Shown here one piece after another: positions 10,750 through 22,850 of a DNA stretch of 64,000 nucleotides (within the stretch, counting starts at the first letter, position 1; the number at the start of each line of letters is the position of its first letter). The DNA comes from Porphyra umbilicalis. Taxonomy: Eukaryota; Rhodophyta; Bangiophyceae; Bangiales; Bangiaceae. Below the pieces are notes generated by a model that saw nothing but the letters and a program-made list of their open reading frames with translations, searched no databases and was not told the origin of the DNA. A program made the position numbers and the translations under genes. The DNA is taken from the NCBI GenBank assembly GCA_002049455.2, contig KV918839.1, forward strand, positions 186,001 through 250,000, written 5' to 3'.

Positions 10750-11753
10750 GTAAAAGCGTTGCGCGTTGCCTATCTCTCTGTGATGCTGCATGCTTTTCTT
10801 ATTACCTGCTTTCCCGCTGTTCCGCGTTGCCATCTTTGACCTCAGCCGCCTCGTTGCTGCGTGCCGGGCGCCGCCTCCGGGCGTCGCCGCCCGGCCACCC
10901 GTGGTCGGCACGGTCGCCGCTATCGCGCGTCCTCCACCCGCAGGCACCTCCAGTCACAGTGCGTGTGGGCTCACCGCCGCCCCGCTGCATACCGCCACGG
11001 CCGACGGTGCGCGGCTGCCCGACAGCGCGTCTTCGGCGCGGGCTACGGCGGCACTTGGTACCGCCGCGGCCACCATCGCCTCAACGCAGACGTGCGACGC
11101 CTGTGGACGCGCCGGCCGACCGCGACGTGAAGCAGCCGCTGGCAGCACTGCGGAGGGAAGAGGGTTGGGAAGGATGCAACTGCAACGCGCACAACCGCAC
11201 GCCGCTGCCGTCGACGGGCGGCGCCATGCACGACACCTGCCCGCAGAGGCCGGCGGGCTGCCGTTGGCTTGGGAATCGCCCCCTTCCCCACGACGCCGCT
11301 CCACGCCACCCCCCTCACCCTATGCGTGACGGCTAATCGGTGGCGGCACCCCTTTGCAGCCGTCGACGTCCCGGTCACGGGCGACCACCTGCGCGACCGC
11401 GCGGTCGCGAGCGTGGCGCGCAACGGTGGTCACACACTGTCGGCCACTGTGGTGGAAATTGGGGCCACGGGCGGACGCACGTCCGCGGCAGCCGTGAAGA
11501 AGACGACGCCGTCACTCCGCGGCGGCGGTTGGCCTTCCGCCGCTGCTGACAGAGGCGGCGGCAGGCGACGCACGACCGCGTGCAGTCGGCGGCAGGCGGC
11601 GGCGGGTGAAGCAGCGGCGGGTGGCCCGGCGGCGGGCGGTCACGCGTCGCCGCCGCATGTTGCCGTGACGGCTGTCTTGCCACCGCTGCGCACCCGGCGG
11701 CGCAACGGCGGCACGCGGCGACGGCACGACCAGGGGCGCCGGCAGCAGCAGCG
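10750..11753. other. GC-rich intergenic stretch; no gene recognised
   Basis: Several overlapping open frames exist (for example 10790-11329 plus, with a lone TCDACGRAG), but none has a recognisable motif or a clear advantage over its alternatives. I found no further GAPDH sequence here that would extend the fragment at 10468-10749. Confidence 0.4.
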
Positions 11754-12269
11754 GTGGCGCCTCTGTCGGCGGTGGTCGTACCTGGGTCGTGGTCGACGTG
11801 GCAGTGGTTGGTGGTGGCGGTAGCCATGTTGTGGAGGGGGCGAGCAGCGGTGGTTGGGGCCCTTCCCACGGCGGGCGTGAATCCCGAGCTGGCTGCAGCC
11901 GGCGGGCGACGGCCGGTGCCCTGGCGTGGGCGGCGGCAGCAGCCCCCCGCAAGTCCTCTGACGCCGCCGCCGCCTGGGTGGCGTCGTCATGGGCAAAGGC
12001 CGGCCCGTCGACGTGTCGGGCGCTGTGCACGCCTTCCGTCATCCCCTGCGCTCCCGCGAGCCGTCGCCGTCGACTGCACGACCAATACAGATAGCGCGCC
12101 ACCACCTGCTTTTTGCCGCTGTGGTGGTGGCCGTAGCGACGGCGCGGCCGGCCTCCCGCGTCAGTTGGGGGATGGGGCAGAAAACTGCCTGGACCCGTGT
12201 CGCACGAATGCAGGTTGGACATACGGCGTCGGGCGTGGCATGCACTTCAGAACGCAATGTCACACGTGA
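11754..12269 (+). CDS. Unassigned ORF with a Cys-rich tail
   Basis: 171 codons. It opens with a hydrophobic segment (WQWLVVAVAMLWRG) that could be a signal or membrane anchor, then a Pro/Arg-rich middle, and ends in a cysteine-bearing tail (FCRCGGG, then ENCLDPCRTNAGWTYGVG). The tail looks more protein-like than the competing minus-strand frame at 11512-12222. No family recognised; it may be an exon of a longer gene or chance. Confidence 0.2.
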   Translation: MAPLSAVVVPGSWSTWQWLVVAVAMLWRGRAAVVGALPTAGVNPELAAAGGRRPVPWRGRRQQPPASPLTPPPPGWRRHGQRPARRRVGRCARLPSSPALPRAVAVDCTTNTDSAPPPAFCRCGGGRSDGAAGLPRQLGDGAENCLDPCRTNAGWTYGVGRGMHFRTQCHT

Positions 12270-15200
12270 ACTCCCCAAGGCACCATGTCAGCCACGCCTG
12301 TCTCGCATGCGGGCGGAACACCATGATGGCTCCAAAACGTTTCCGACTCTGCTGTCGAATGTACAACCCCTACCAGCATCGTTGAAAGCTGAAATCGTGC
12401 CTGCACAGCAGGCCCCGCTAGAGCCCAGGTCGAGCCCGCGAGACAACCTTGTCACTTTCAGAGCTGGAATCGTCAAAAACGCGGGCCACGTTTGCAATCG
12501 ATTCGCGTCATGGAGACGAAAATGCATCTTGCTCGCCAGGTCTGTGTCGCTTTCCACGATCGATGTACACGGGACGGCTGTGGGACCTGGGAGGGAATGA
12601 TCCTACAGCGGAAAAACAGCACGACACAGGCTGAACGTGCACATGCGAACCGACCTAAGACGGCACGATGTGCGTTTCAGAATGGGCAACACCCGCCAGC
12701 CCTTTTGCGCGTGGCATGTCCAGCGAAAACCCTTCCAGACACGAGATCCACTTTATGCCAACTACAACCAATAGGATGACGCCATTCTGGCGATTTGAGG
12801 CGTCTTTCGGCGTCGGATTGTATTTTCACACATTTCTTCGTGCCTCCGCACGAAAGACGTGGTCATCATGACAGTGTTGTGTATCAAGGTGAGCACCCGC
12901 CGCCGCCGTGGGCTCGACCACGGTGGCGCCGACCCGCAGTGTGAGTGTCGGGTCAAAGCAAGTCTGGTCTCTTCGTCCTACTCCCCCGGCCACCCGGGCT
13001 CACAGCTATGTACCCTCCAGGCGCTGCTCGCCCTATCGCCGGTCTCCCCCGTGCGTGCACCCTCGGTTCATGCCCCCCAGTGCGTGCCCCCCGCACGCCC
13101 TGGCGCGCCACTCAGTGGCCCGCACGCCGGGGCGGTTCCCATCCCGTGGGCCTCCCGCCCGCTCCCTCACTGGGGCGCCTCCGCGGCGCTCCCCCGTCAC
13201 TCGCGCCCGTCTGGGCCGCTTGCGCCCGTCCGGGCCGGCCGCGCCCCCCTCAGCGCCCACGTGGCGCTGCGCCGGGCGCGCCGCCTCATCAACCACCACC
13301 CTGGCACCCGCCGGCGCCACGTCACCTTGGCGCCGGTGCGGCGGCGGCACGTCTGCTTACAGCGGTGCGTCCGCCGACCGCCACGCAACAGATAAAGCTG
13401 TCGCGCTGAGAGGGGTTTTTGTGTCCGTCGCATTTAGGACAACAGGGAGTGACTGCTCGAGGTGAAAGTCGGCGTCCAATGAGAACGAGGCCTAAGCGTA
13501 GAGCGTGTGGGTACCAGGGTATCTATTCGACGTTCGTGACGCATAAAAGAAGACCACGGATGACTGACCACAGTAAAGCTCTCGCCGATACACACTTCGT
13601 CACCACATGCCAGACAGTGCCGGCCGTGGTCTCAAGGCATTGTGGACACACACGTGGCTATTCGCACCTGCCTGGTAAGACTGCGGCGTGTCGCCATCGA
13701 CCGCTGCTCCCACTCTGTCTGGAGGAGGAGGAGCCGATCCGCCGTGCTGGGGTTGACTAAGGCTCCAAAGGTGGCGCTTTCCTTTCAAGCCACAGCCAGT
13801 GACGTGGGCGGCGCTGCCAGGTGCTCCACCATTCGTGGCGCCTCCTCCATTCGCAGGACCAAAGGGCACCAAATTGATGGCGCCAATCAGTCCTGAGGCC
13901 GACCCCCTTCGGCCTCAATGAACTCCACATTCTTCGTGCCAGTGGTCATGACCAGACACGACCACCCGAAATGGTGCGCAATCGTCCATGTCGATCGAAC
14001 AGAGGTGCGACCCGAGGGGTTTAGAAACATTTGTGCACATGTAGCCTGCTTTCTCCAAGAGTGGCCCATGTTGACGACAATAATGTGGCGATCTCGGTCG
14101 ATTCAGATCTGTGTCACGTCGGTACCGTGCTCGTCGTGGTGCGCACCATGCTCGGGTCGGAACACTGACGCGTTGTCCTGCCTCATCGTTTCTTGAGCTG
14201 TGCCGTTCGTCTCCTCCACGGCGAGGGATATCCGGCCCGACCACCCTAGTTTTCCACCAGGTACGTTTCAGCATGTTTCACCATCGTGCATTCCATGGAC
14301 AACAGCGGTTGTGACCAACATGACGCCGAAACAGCGGTTGTGACCAACATGATGCCGAGCTGGTCGCACTGCGTCGACAGCCCGTTCTCCCGCACATGCT
14401 CGAGCTGTCGTTCAAGGCCAAATGGCAGTCTTCTAACCTTTGCTCATGAGGCGGTTGGACCATATCGTTGTGCTGTGGTCATTTGATTCTGAAGTCATGG
14501 CTTGCGGCGCTTGCAACAAATTCGGCCCGCGACAAGCGCATCCTACCGCGTCAGATGAGTCGCGCTGCCCACATTTGGAGTTCCGTTGTTGTCGCCGTTT
14601 GCAAGTCGATCATCCTCGGTTTCGGCCGGTCGTCGCCGATAGGTACGTATGGGGACGGTTCTCGCGGCGGCGTTCGCGTCACTTCCTTTTCCCAGGACGT
14701 GTGCCGTGTGGGCCGTCGACTCGGCCACTGTTTGTTTTTCTCCCGCATAACGGCCACCGACCTCTGAGCTATGTCGAACACGCGGCGGTTGAAAGCAGCA
14801 GGCTGTGCTCTGCGCCCGCTTCCTGCACGCGACTTTGTGTGCCCCGCCCTCGTTGATGTTAAAGTTCTTTGTGGCATGGATGCCTCGGTTTGATGCCGTC
14901 GCATTGCTCTGTCTCTCGATCTTGTGCCCGAAGACGAGGCGCCGTGTATTTCGTGTTCTTTGAGTTCGTGCACGCTGTTCCATGGCGTGAGCTCGTTTTT
15001 CGTCAGCATTCGTCGCCCCGCACCGAAGTGTTTCAGTTTGTGCCAGCCCGTGGCGTACTCAGGCACCATCAGGCAAGCTTCTCGCGGTGTCGAGCGGCAT
15101 TGTTTCTCTTATTTTTCGACAACTGGAGGGATTGCAGGTCACACCCTGGGGGGGTCGTTGTGGTGAGGAGCTCTATCGATGACCTCCATTACTTCACGGG

Positions 15201-16289
15201 GGTGGCCCACAGGAACAGGACGGCGGTCCGTGTACGGAGGGTCCACGGACGGGGTGGGGCAGGGCGGGCAGTGGGCATTGGGAGGATAACAAGGTAAAAA
15301 GTGAGACAGCGGACGCGGGACGGTGGTGGAACCAGTTCGAGACCCGCCCAACAGTCGCTGCCCCCCCACACCTCTGACAGGAACGAGAAGGACCGAAGAA
15401 CATGGCTGCTTTCGCGGCCGCTGCAATGGGCGGGCCGCCGCGGCAACGACGGCGTCCACCGCAGCGCTGAACACGGCCGAGGACGAGGCGGTCAGGTCGG
15501 GCTGCCAGCTCGCCGTGGCACCGCGGTTCGAGCAGCCAAGTCGCCGCGGCAACGCAAGTGAGCGAGCGGTACTGTGACCAACACCGGCACGTGTCCGTCT
15601 TCGCCCAAGAGGGGTGGTCCCTGTGATGGAGGCACAGCCGGGCGAGGGCAGCAGGCGGGAGGCGTGTTAGACCACCGCTTAGCGGCCGGCGGTCGCGGAC
15701 GCGTCCGAAAAGAGCCCAGCAACTCTTTGCGCGAGCAAGCTCACGCTGTCGTCGTGAGAACCAAAGGCTGACTACTATCTGAGCACGCTCATGCGGCGCC
15801 TGAACGGAACTCGGTTCTCACTGGCGTCAGACCGCCACCCAGCAGGCGAAAGGACCATTGTGGCTCGCCTGTGACTACTGAAGTTGCATAAACTGAAAAC
15901 GTTCCATGTGTATGGCGACCGCATACAGGCCGCCCGGACAAGCAGGGCGCTTGAGTTTTAGTGCGGGCGACACCATCATAGCTTTTGAACAGATATCGGC
16001 CGGCCGCGTGCCCCCCGACCACCATGGGCATGATCACCTGCCTGCCCACTGTGGACACCATGGGTATTTCTCCTGTGATGACCGGACAGGGAAGAAAATG
16101 AGGCAGGGAAGCGTGATGAAGCTGCTCGATTGGCAAGAGATGCATGCCTCAGGTTAGACACAATCTGCGAATGACGAGTGCCAGTCCGTGGGTCCCCAGT
16201 CAACACACCACTTCGCAAGAAACAAGCACAGGAGCCCTCGCACTCGCAGCAGATACATTCACCAGACTCACCTGACAGAAACGAGCGCT
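12270..16289. other. 4-kb gene-poor stretch
   Basis: Moderate GC. No ORF with recognisable domains on either strand. The only structure noted is a perfect-but-one tandem duplication of 29 bp (AACAGCGGTTGTGACCAACA...) at 14301-14358. A minus-strand frame at 14543-15069 and a plus-strand frame at 14869-15297 overlap each other, and neither can be supported. Confidence 0.4.
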
Positions 16290-16990
16290 CATGATGATGT
16301 CAGTGGGGGTGGCCGCGGTGTGGAAGACAGCCGTGGGGATGGCCGCGGTGGCGATTTCCGCGGCGCCAATGGCCTTGCCGCGCGGGCGCCGGCCGCTGTG
16401 AACATGAAGGCGACGACGCCGACCTCCGCGGGGTTAGCCGCGGTGTCGAGGACCACGCTGGGGATGGCCGCGGTAGCGAGGACCCCAGTGACGATGGCCG
16501 CGCCGCGCTGACGCTGGCCGCCGTGGGGATGATCGCAGTGTCAACGGCCGCCGTGACGAGGGCCACGGAGACGACGACCGCCGCGGGGATGACCGTGGTG
16601 ACGGTGGCCGCGGGGGCGATTGCCGCGGTGACGGTGGCGGCGGGTGCAACTACCGCGGTGAGGATGACCGCCTTGAGGATGACCGCGCTGCCGACAGCCA
16701 CGGTGCTGACGGCCGCGGTGACGACGACTGTGGTGACGATGGCCATGGAAACGATGGCCGCCGTGACGGGGGCCGCGGTGACGATGGCCACGGTGCCAAT
16801 GGCAGTGGTGCATTGACCGCCGTCATGAGGTCAACTCTGAGGACAGCCGCGGTGACGAGGGAGATGACGACGGCCGTGGTGACGACGGCCGTGGTGACGA
16901 TGATCACAGTGAGAACGAGCGCGGTGCGGATGGCGGTGGTAGCGACGGTGGCGGTTGGAACGTCACCGAGATGAGGATGGCCGTCAGTGG
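16290..16990. repeat. 27-bp-periodic minisatellite (GATGGCCGCGGTGACGACGG-like)
   Basis: Short units of the type GRYGGCCGCGGTGACGATG recur with 9-, 18- and 27-bp spacing through about 700 bp. Since the period is a multiple of three, both strands translate into repeating Ala/Val/Thr peptides (TVAAGA, AAVT, MAIVT), producing spurious ORFs in several frames. Confidence 0.7.
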
Positions 16991-17049
16991 GGTAGTGACG
17001 ACGTCATCAGCGCCGTCCCCACCAGATCGGCGGTGGAAAGTGGATCTCC

Positions 17050-17868
17050 ATGCTGGCCAATCATATCATGGGACAGTCGTTGGAGCGCTACTGGCCTCAC
17101 GGCCGTGACAGGTGCTGGGATCTGATAGAAAAAATTGACGCATTCGAGGCTCTGAATAACGTTCGACGATCGGGACGGTTCTCAGTCGACAAAAAGCACG
17201 TGGACATGAGGGCCGCGACCGATGCTGGGATCCAGAAGTACGCGACCGATGCGGGGATCCAGAAATACACGATGCCAGTCCAAAGCACTGTATTTTCGAA
17301 CAAGTCTTCGGCTTCGTCGTGCGCATCGACTTGGGACAGACTGAGCATGGTGCGCGCTGCCGCGTTGCGCTCTGAACGAATGCACTTGAGGCTCACCGCA
17401 GAAGAGCCAACATTCGTTCTGGCTGCTCGATGGGCAATACGCAAAAGTGGTCGCGCTTGTCGTTGCTGCGACTCGCACTATGTCTTTACGAACAGTTCGC
17501 ATAAGGTCTTGAGGCATCCCTTCCCTTGTGGCATCACGACTCGTCACAGTGCAATCTCCTTGAAAACTCGGTCATCGACACCAACGCTATCCTCGAGCTT
17601 TACTGGCCATGGTTACTCGCCATATTTTGCAGCTGCCGACGCCTTCGAACCCGCGACGTCCACGCATGTCTCATGTCAAATCTGTCGACTGCGTCCTGAG
17701 ACGACGTGCGAACTGGCGCATGCCCGACCGGGGTTCGATACGTGGAGCGGCATACAAGTCAATTGGTTTCACTCTCTGTCCTTTTCCTGCTTCTCTCTCC
17801 TGTGCCGTGTTCTCTGCGCTTGTCGCAGAGAAGCTGTCAGCGTCACGGCCGCCACCAGCATCATGTGA
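17050..17868 (+). CDS. Unassigned 272-codon open frame
   Basis: An ATG-started frame in a region of ordinary composition, where 819 nt without a stop is somewhat unlikely by chance. It contains a 27-bp in-frame duplication (ATDAGIQKY twice) and scattered Cys (CRCCDSHY, CQICRLRP). No family, domain or good start context is visible. It could be a remnant. Confidence 0.2.
   Translation: MLANHIMGQSLERYWPHGRDRCWDLIEKIDAFEALNNVRRSGRFSVDKKHVDMRAATDAGIQKYATDAGIQKYTMPVQSTVFSNKSSASSCASTWDRLSMVRAAALRSERMHLRLTAEEPTFVLAARWAIRKSGRACRCCDSHYVFTNSSHKVLRHPFPCGITTRHSAISLKTRSSTPTLSSSFTGHGYSPYFAAADAFEPATSTHVSCQICRLRPETTCELAHARPGFDTWSGIQVNWFHSLSFSCFSLLCRVLCACRREAVSVTAATSIM
17215..17268. repeat. 27-bp tandem duplication
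   Basis: GCGACCGATGCTGGGATCCA... occurs twice head to tail with two substitutions. Confidence 0.8.
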
Positions 17869-18626
17869 TAGCTCCCTCCCGACCTGCAGTTGGCGTTGCC
17901 GTTGGCATGCCCGTTGACGAGGCCGATGCAGGGCTGCCCGCGGCGGAGGCGCGGAGGGACACAGCGGAGGCGACACAATGGCCATTGCCACGCCGACGGA
18001 CTCGGTTCGGCCTTCAGCAAACAGCGGCGGGAGGGTGCCACAGGTGCAATTGTGCGGGGACAGACCAGGCGTGGCGCTAGCCGGGCGTGCAGATCCTTGG
18101 ACCATCGCCTCCGGCCAACAGCGGCGCGTTGCGTCTGCGCACATGCACGCCACCCGAGTGTTGCGCCTCCACCTGGGCTAGATGGATTAAATAGAATCCC
18201 ACGTCTTCCCTCTGCCCCGGGGCTAGTCCCCGCGGCAACCACCTATGACCTCGCCAACGCGGTGCCCGCAACCCGCAGTCGGACCCCACTCCGTCCCCTC
18301 GCACTGCCTCCGGCACCTTCGCCTCCCCTGCGGTCCCCCGCACCTAATCCTCATCCTGGTGTCTGCTGCAGCACCGTTGACGGATGCGGGAACACCCGCC
18401 GTCGAGGGGAACACAGAAGGAAAGGTAGGACCAGCAAAAAAACGCCGGCCGCCCGGGGTTCCATTATCGCCGCCCCCGCCTCTGTCCCTGCGCCGCCCAC
18501 CACACTCCACCAGACTCATGCTTTTTACGGTCGGCCGTCGCCAGCAGCGCCCACCCACCCGCGGCTCAAGAGACACGCTGCCCAGTGCCACGGATGACCT
18601 AACGATAAACCGGCGCGCATCCCCAA
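17869..18626. other. Intergenic; no gene seen
   Basis: Overlapping GC-rich frames only. Nothing with a motif. Confidence 0.4.
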
Positions 18627-19511
18627 CCCGCCGCGGGCCGTGCCTTTTGACACCGCCACCGCCGCCGCCATCCCCCGCCCGCCCCCGCCCGCGCGCCCGC
18701 GGGTGCCGACGCAGCGACCGACCCCGACGGCCACCGCCGCACGACGGCGCGCACCGGCGGCGCCGTCACGACGCCGCGCCGCCCCGCCCCCACCACGGCG
18801 GCGACGGAGCGCGGGCGCCAGCAACACACTGCCGGCGGGGACGCCGCGCCGCGCCCGACCCGCCGCGGGCCTTGCCCCTTGACACCGCCGCCGCCGCCGC
18901 CATCCTTCGCCCGCCCCCGCCCGCGCGCACGCGGGTGCCGACGCAGAGACCGACCCCGACGGCCACCGCCGCTCGACGGCGCGCACCGGCGGCGCCGTCA
19001 CGACGCCGCGCCGCCCCGCCCCCACCGCGGCGGCGACCGAGCGCGGGCGCCAGCAACACACTGCCGGCGGGGACGCGGCGCCGCGCCCGACCCGCCGCGG
19101 GCCGTGCCCCTTGACACCGCCGCCGCCGCCGCCATCCCCCGCCCGCCCCCGCCCGCGCGCCCGCGGGTGCCGACGCAGCGACCGACCCCGACGGCCACCG
19201 CCGCACGACGGCGCGCACCGGCGGCGCCGTCACGACGCCGCGCCGCCCCACCCCCACCGCGGCGGAGACCGAGCGCGGGCGCCAGCAACACACTGCCGGC
19301 GGGGACGCCGCGCCGCGCCCGACCCGCCGCGGGCCTTGCCCCTTGACACCGCCGCCGCCGCTGCCATCCCCCGCCCGCCCCCGCCCGCGCGCCCGCGGGT
19401 GCCGACGCAGCGACCGACCCCGACGGCCACCGCCGCTCGACGGCGCGCACCGGCGGCGCCGTCACGACGCCGCGCCGCCCCGCCCCAATCGCGGCGGCGA
19501 CCGAGCGCGGA
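18627..19511. repeat. 232-bp tandem satellite, about 3.8 copies
   Basis: The landmark TTGACACCGCCRCCGCCGCC recurs with its G at 18649, 18881, 19113 and 19345, giving an exact 232-bp period. Copies are nearly identical over their whole length and differ by scattered substitutions (for example CACGG/CGCGG, TCCTTC/TCCCCC). The last copy is cut at GAGCGCGGACACC. Because 232 is not a multiple of three, each copy is read in a different frame, so the Arg/Pro/Ala ORFs across the array cannot be a repeated protein. The high similarity implies recent amplification or ongoing homogenisation. Confidence 0.92.
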
Positions 19512-21405
19512 CACCATTCTCACTCAGACAGGCCTCCCTGCCACTGTCGCACGCCGCACACAGTCATCGCCTTTCACAACACAATATCGTCATGCCATAC
19601 GCACCCCACAGAGTGGCAAACGTTCAACAGAACCACATACCATCGTCGCGCCATACACGGCGCATTCACCCCCACCCTTGCCCCTCCACGGGTGACTGCC
19701 CTTGGCCGCCTTAATTGCCGTCGCCCGTCGTCGGGTTAACACAGGCAATGCCCTCTTCGGCCTCATTGACGATACTCGGGGGCCTGCTACCGATTCGGCC
19801 GCATCCACCACTGCAGGGACAGGGCCAACCCATCGGTGCCCCTTTCAGGTCCTTGACGAGGCTCTCCCAGAGGTGCACGTCCTCGGGGAACCTCCGACGC
19901 CGCCGCTGCCAGGAGCACCACATTCATGTCGGCCAAAGTCTGCTACAGACCCGAACAGTAGACCACAAGAGGGGCACTCGAACCACACACGGGCACCAGG
20001 AGGAATTCGGACTCGAACCCCACCTCCTCCGATGGCGCACGGCGACGAGGGACATACGCAACGGGCTCCCTGTTTCCATGCATGATCTCCAACATGCGGG
20101 ACGGCGCCGCTCGAAGAAACCGCACAAGGACCGACACGAACGGAGACATGCACATGTTGTGAAGCGCGATCGTCTGTGCGCGAGCGGTGAGGCACTCCTC
20201 AACCGCACGTTGCACAAAATTGGTCGGCGGGTGGAGCGGCTCCGGAAGGAGCTGCCGGTGGTTCAGGAGCAGGTGGTATCATCGAATGTGTGTCAGGTGA
20301 AGACATCGTGGAGAGGGCCAGCGGTGACGAAGATGAAAGCTCGGTGGTACGGGGCACGCAGTGACGAAGAAGAGGAGCTGCACGAGAAGGGGCCCGCAAG
20401 GCAGCTGATCTGATTCTGAGCTTTACACCTCGTGAAGGAAAGTTGCCCTGCGACGTGCTGAAAATGTGGTAGTCGACAAAAAGTAGGTCGTGACTTTTTT
20501 ATGGGCCCCGGCATGGGCTCTCTGTCACAGGGTCCAGTTGGATGAGGGGAGGGCGGAAGTTCAAGTGATTGATGCAAATGTGCGAGGCAGCAGGAACAGA
20601 CAACTCTCCTTTCGCCGCGTTATCTTTGGCCGCCATCCTCGCCGCGTCTGCTCTGGAGGTCACAACCCCAGACGCACATAACAGCCAGAGGCTGTGAACG
20701 CATGAGGCGGGCGCACCCACAACCACATCACCGCGAGCGTGGACGCGCCACATGAACACGGCTTCTTTCTGCCCAAACTTTCATAGGCGCTTTTCGAAAC
20801 GATCATGCTGTACTGCCCTGTCGAGTTAATGCGAGGGGGTGGCACTGTCCACGCTGTGATCTGAGGAAAACAACAGGTGCCTGATCTGACACGCTCACGT
20901 CAGCCATTGAGCTGTCGCGTTTGAGATAAGGAGCCAACGAGGGGCCGCAGATGGCATGAAATCCCAGGAGAGCAAAAAAACTGCCGGCTGACCGCACGAG
21001 ACGTGTGTCACGACCTCATGGCGCGAACACAGGAAAGCACAGCGCGATGCAATGCCGCTAATTGAATTGCGTGGCGTGCTGTTTCCACACCGTGTCCGAC
21101 TCTGGGCCTCACAGAAGCGCAACAGCATGTTAAGTGCATAGTTGACACGAATATCGCAACGCATGCATCCCGATTGTCCCAGTACGGCCTTCGTCGCACC
21201 CATCCCCGTCGCCAGCTGCCCGCACTCGTACGTTGCGACAAGGATGCCGAATGCGGCGGCTGCCTGTACAACTGTGCGATGCCGCCGCTGCGGGGGCACG
21301 AGCGGCGAGGGCACCTTGCTGTGACGACTGTCTCCGGTGCATGCTTTCCCCGTGGTGGCGCCATCAAGCAGCCTGCAGCCCCCATCGCCCCCGCATCTCT
21401 ACACG
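19512..21405. other. Intergenic stretch with weak open frames
   Basis: A plus-strand frame at 19715-20413 (232 codons, ending in a charged helical tail) and minus-strand frames at 19943-20215 and 19845-20195 (the latter with ECPSCGLLFGSVADFGRHEC) overlap. They may hold exons of one unresolved minus-strand gene, but no combination is convincing. Confidence 0.3.
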
Positions 21406-21891
21406 ATGGAGGCGGCCCCTCCCTCTTCACCCCGTGAGGACGACGCAGTCGTACAGCGTTGTCCTCTGCATCCCGACGTGCGCTTGGAGCAGCGCGATTG
21501 CGATGCTTGTCTCTTCCTCTGCCGTGCTGACCTGTGGGAGGCGGGTGATCTGATGCTGGCCATGTGCCCTGAGAGGGACGTGGCCTCGCTCATCCTCTGG
21601 CGCGGCCGCATGGACGCGAGGCTGAACCCGGTGCCTTTTGGCTGCTTCACCCAGCGCGGTCTGCTGTGCTTTTCCACCTCCACGTTTCGCGAGCCCAACG
21701 AGTACCCCATGCCCTCGGAGGCCATGAGCGTGTTTGTCGACATGCTGGACGCGGTGGTCGACTTCTTTTGGTCGCGCTGGGAGCTGCAGAACGAGAAGAC
21801 CAAGTACCCATATTGCTCGGAGCACACGCCAACTGCGCTTGCTTGCAGCAGCTGCGTGCCGACCCACCCGTACTATGATGGAGCCCAGTAG
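21406..21891 (+). CDS. Unknown small cysteine-containing protein
   Basis: 161 aa from the ATG of MEAAPPSSPREDD; a longer in-frame start lies at 21337. Composition is protein-like and unlike the Ala/Arg array translations. Cysteines are clustered at both ends: CPLHPDV, CDACLFLC near the N-terminus and YCSEHTPTALACSSC at the C-terminus, so a metal-binding fold is possible. The centre is hydrophobic and aromatic (MSVFVDMLDAVVDFFWSRW). Stop is TAG at 21889. No family recognised. Confidence 0.5.
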   Translation: MEAAPPSSPREDDAVVQRCPLHPDVRLEQRDCDACLFLCRADLWEAGDLMLAMCPERDVASLILWRGRMDARLNPVPFGCFTQRGLLCFSTSTFREPNEYPMPSEAMSVFVDMLDAVVDFFWSRWELQNEKTKYPYCSEHTPTALACSSCVPTHPYYDGAQ

Positions 21892-22320
21892 GGGGAGTGT
21901 ACTGGGTCCACGATCATTAAACTGACTGGTGCCTTTTGCCTTTTCGACCACCACCGCTACTAGAACTGGCTCCCGCGCGCCCCGCCGCCGCTGCCGGCTG
22001 CCGCCCGGCCCGCCGCCGCGACCACCGGCACCGCCGGCCATGGAGCCCCTGCCGGCGGCCGCCGCCGCCGCATCCGCCGCGGCGCGTGCACGGCTCAGGT
22101 CTTGACAGGCACGCCCGCGGCAGCGGCGGCGGCGTCTGCCGCACGCGCGCCGCGCCTCTGTCGCCAGCGGCAGTGGTGGCGCGCACGAGGCGACGGCACC
22201 GGCCGAGGCGAGTGCCAGCGCCGCTTCAACCTCCCCCCCCGACGAGGGGCGCTTGGCCCGCGCCGCCACCAACGCGGCGCCGCCAGCAATGCGGCTCCGC
22301 GCCGCCGCCGTGCTGCCGCC

Positions 22321-22850
22321 GCCAATGGACGGCGGAAGCGCTGACGTCTGCGCCTTGGCTACCCCCGCCGCCTCCGCCACTGGGCGCGCCTTGTCTCGGC
22401 CCCTCGCCGTCGGCTAGACGCACATTTGTGGTCGGCGCCTTCGCCACCGCCTCTCTTGCCGACGGCGGACCGGCGGGCAGGCCCGGCTTTGCCGCAGGCC
22501 GACAGCGTAGCAGGACCGGGGTCGCCGCCCCGGCGGTGCCCTCACCCCAACCCCCCGGCGCCGGCCCCGCCGAGGCGGCGCGACGGCACCGGGCCGCCGG
22601 CCGTACTGCGCCCGCAAATGGGCGGTCGGAGCGCCGACATCTGCGCTTTGGCCACCACCGCCGCCGGCGCCACCGGGCGCGCCATGGCTCCGTCCCTCGC
22701 CGGCCCCTGGACGCGCTCCTGTCGTGCGTGCATTCGCCGCCGCCGCCGCTTTGGCCGCCGGCAGACCACCCGGATAGCTCGGCGTCCCCGCCCGGGCGGT
22801 GCCCGCGACCCCCCCCCCCGGCGGCGCCGCCGCCAACGCGTCGTGGGCGG
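22321..22850. repeat. ~290-bp degenerate segmental duplication
   Basis: The stretch around 22321-22413 (GACGTCTGCGCCTTGGCTAC) is repeated at about 22612-22712 (GACATCTGCGCTTTGGCCAC). The following GCC-rich segments ending in CGGGCGGTGCCC / CCGGCGGTGCCC also correspond. It lies within the low-confidence minus-strand frame 22414-23115. Confidence 0.5.

Noticed and set aside
18640-19695. Repeated Arg/Pro/Ala proteins in the 232-bp array
   Set aside because: The period is not a multiple of three, so consecutive copies are read in different frames.
19990-20030. Perfect B-box-like GGTTCGAGTCC on the minus strand
   Set aside because: The flanking bases do not form a T-arm or acceptor stem, so not a tRNA gene.
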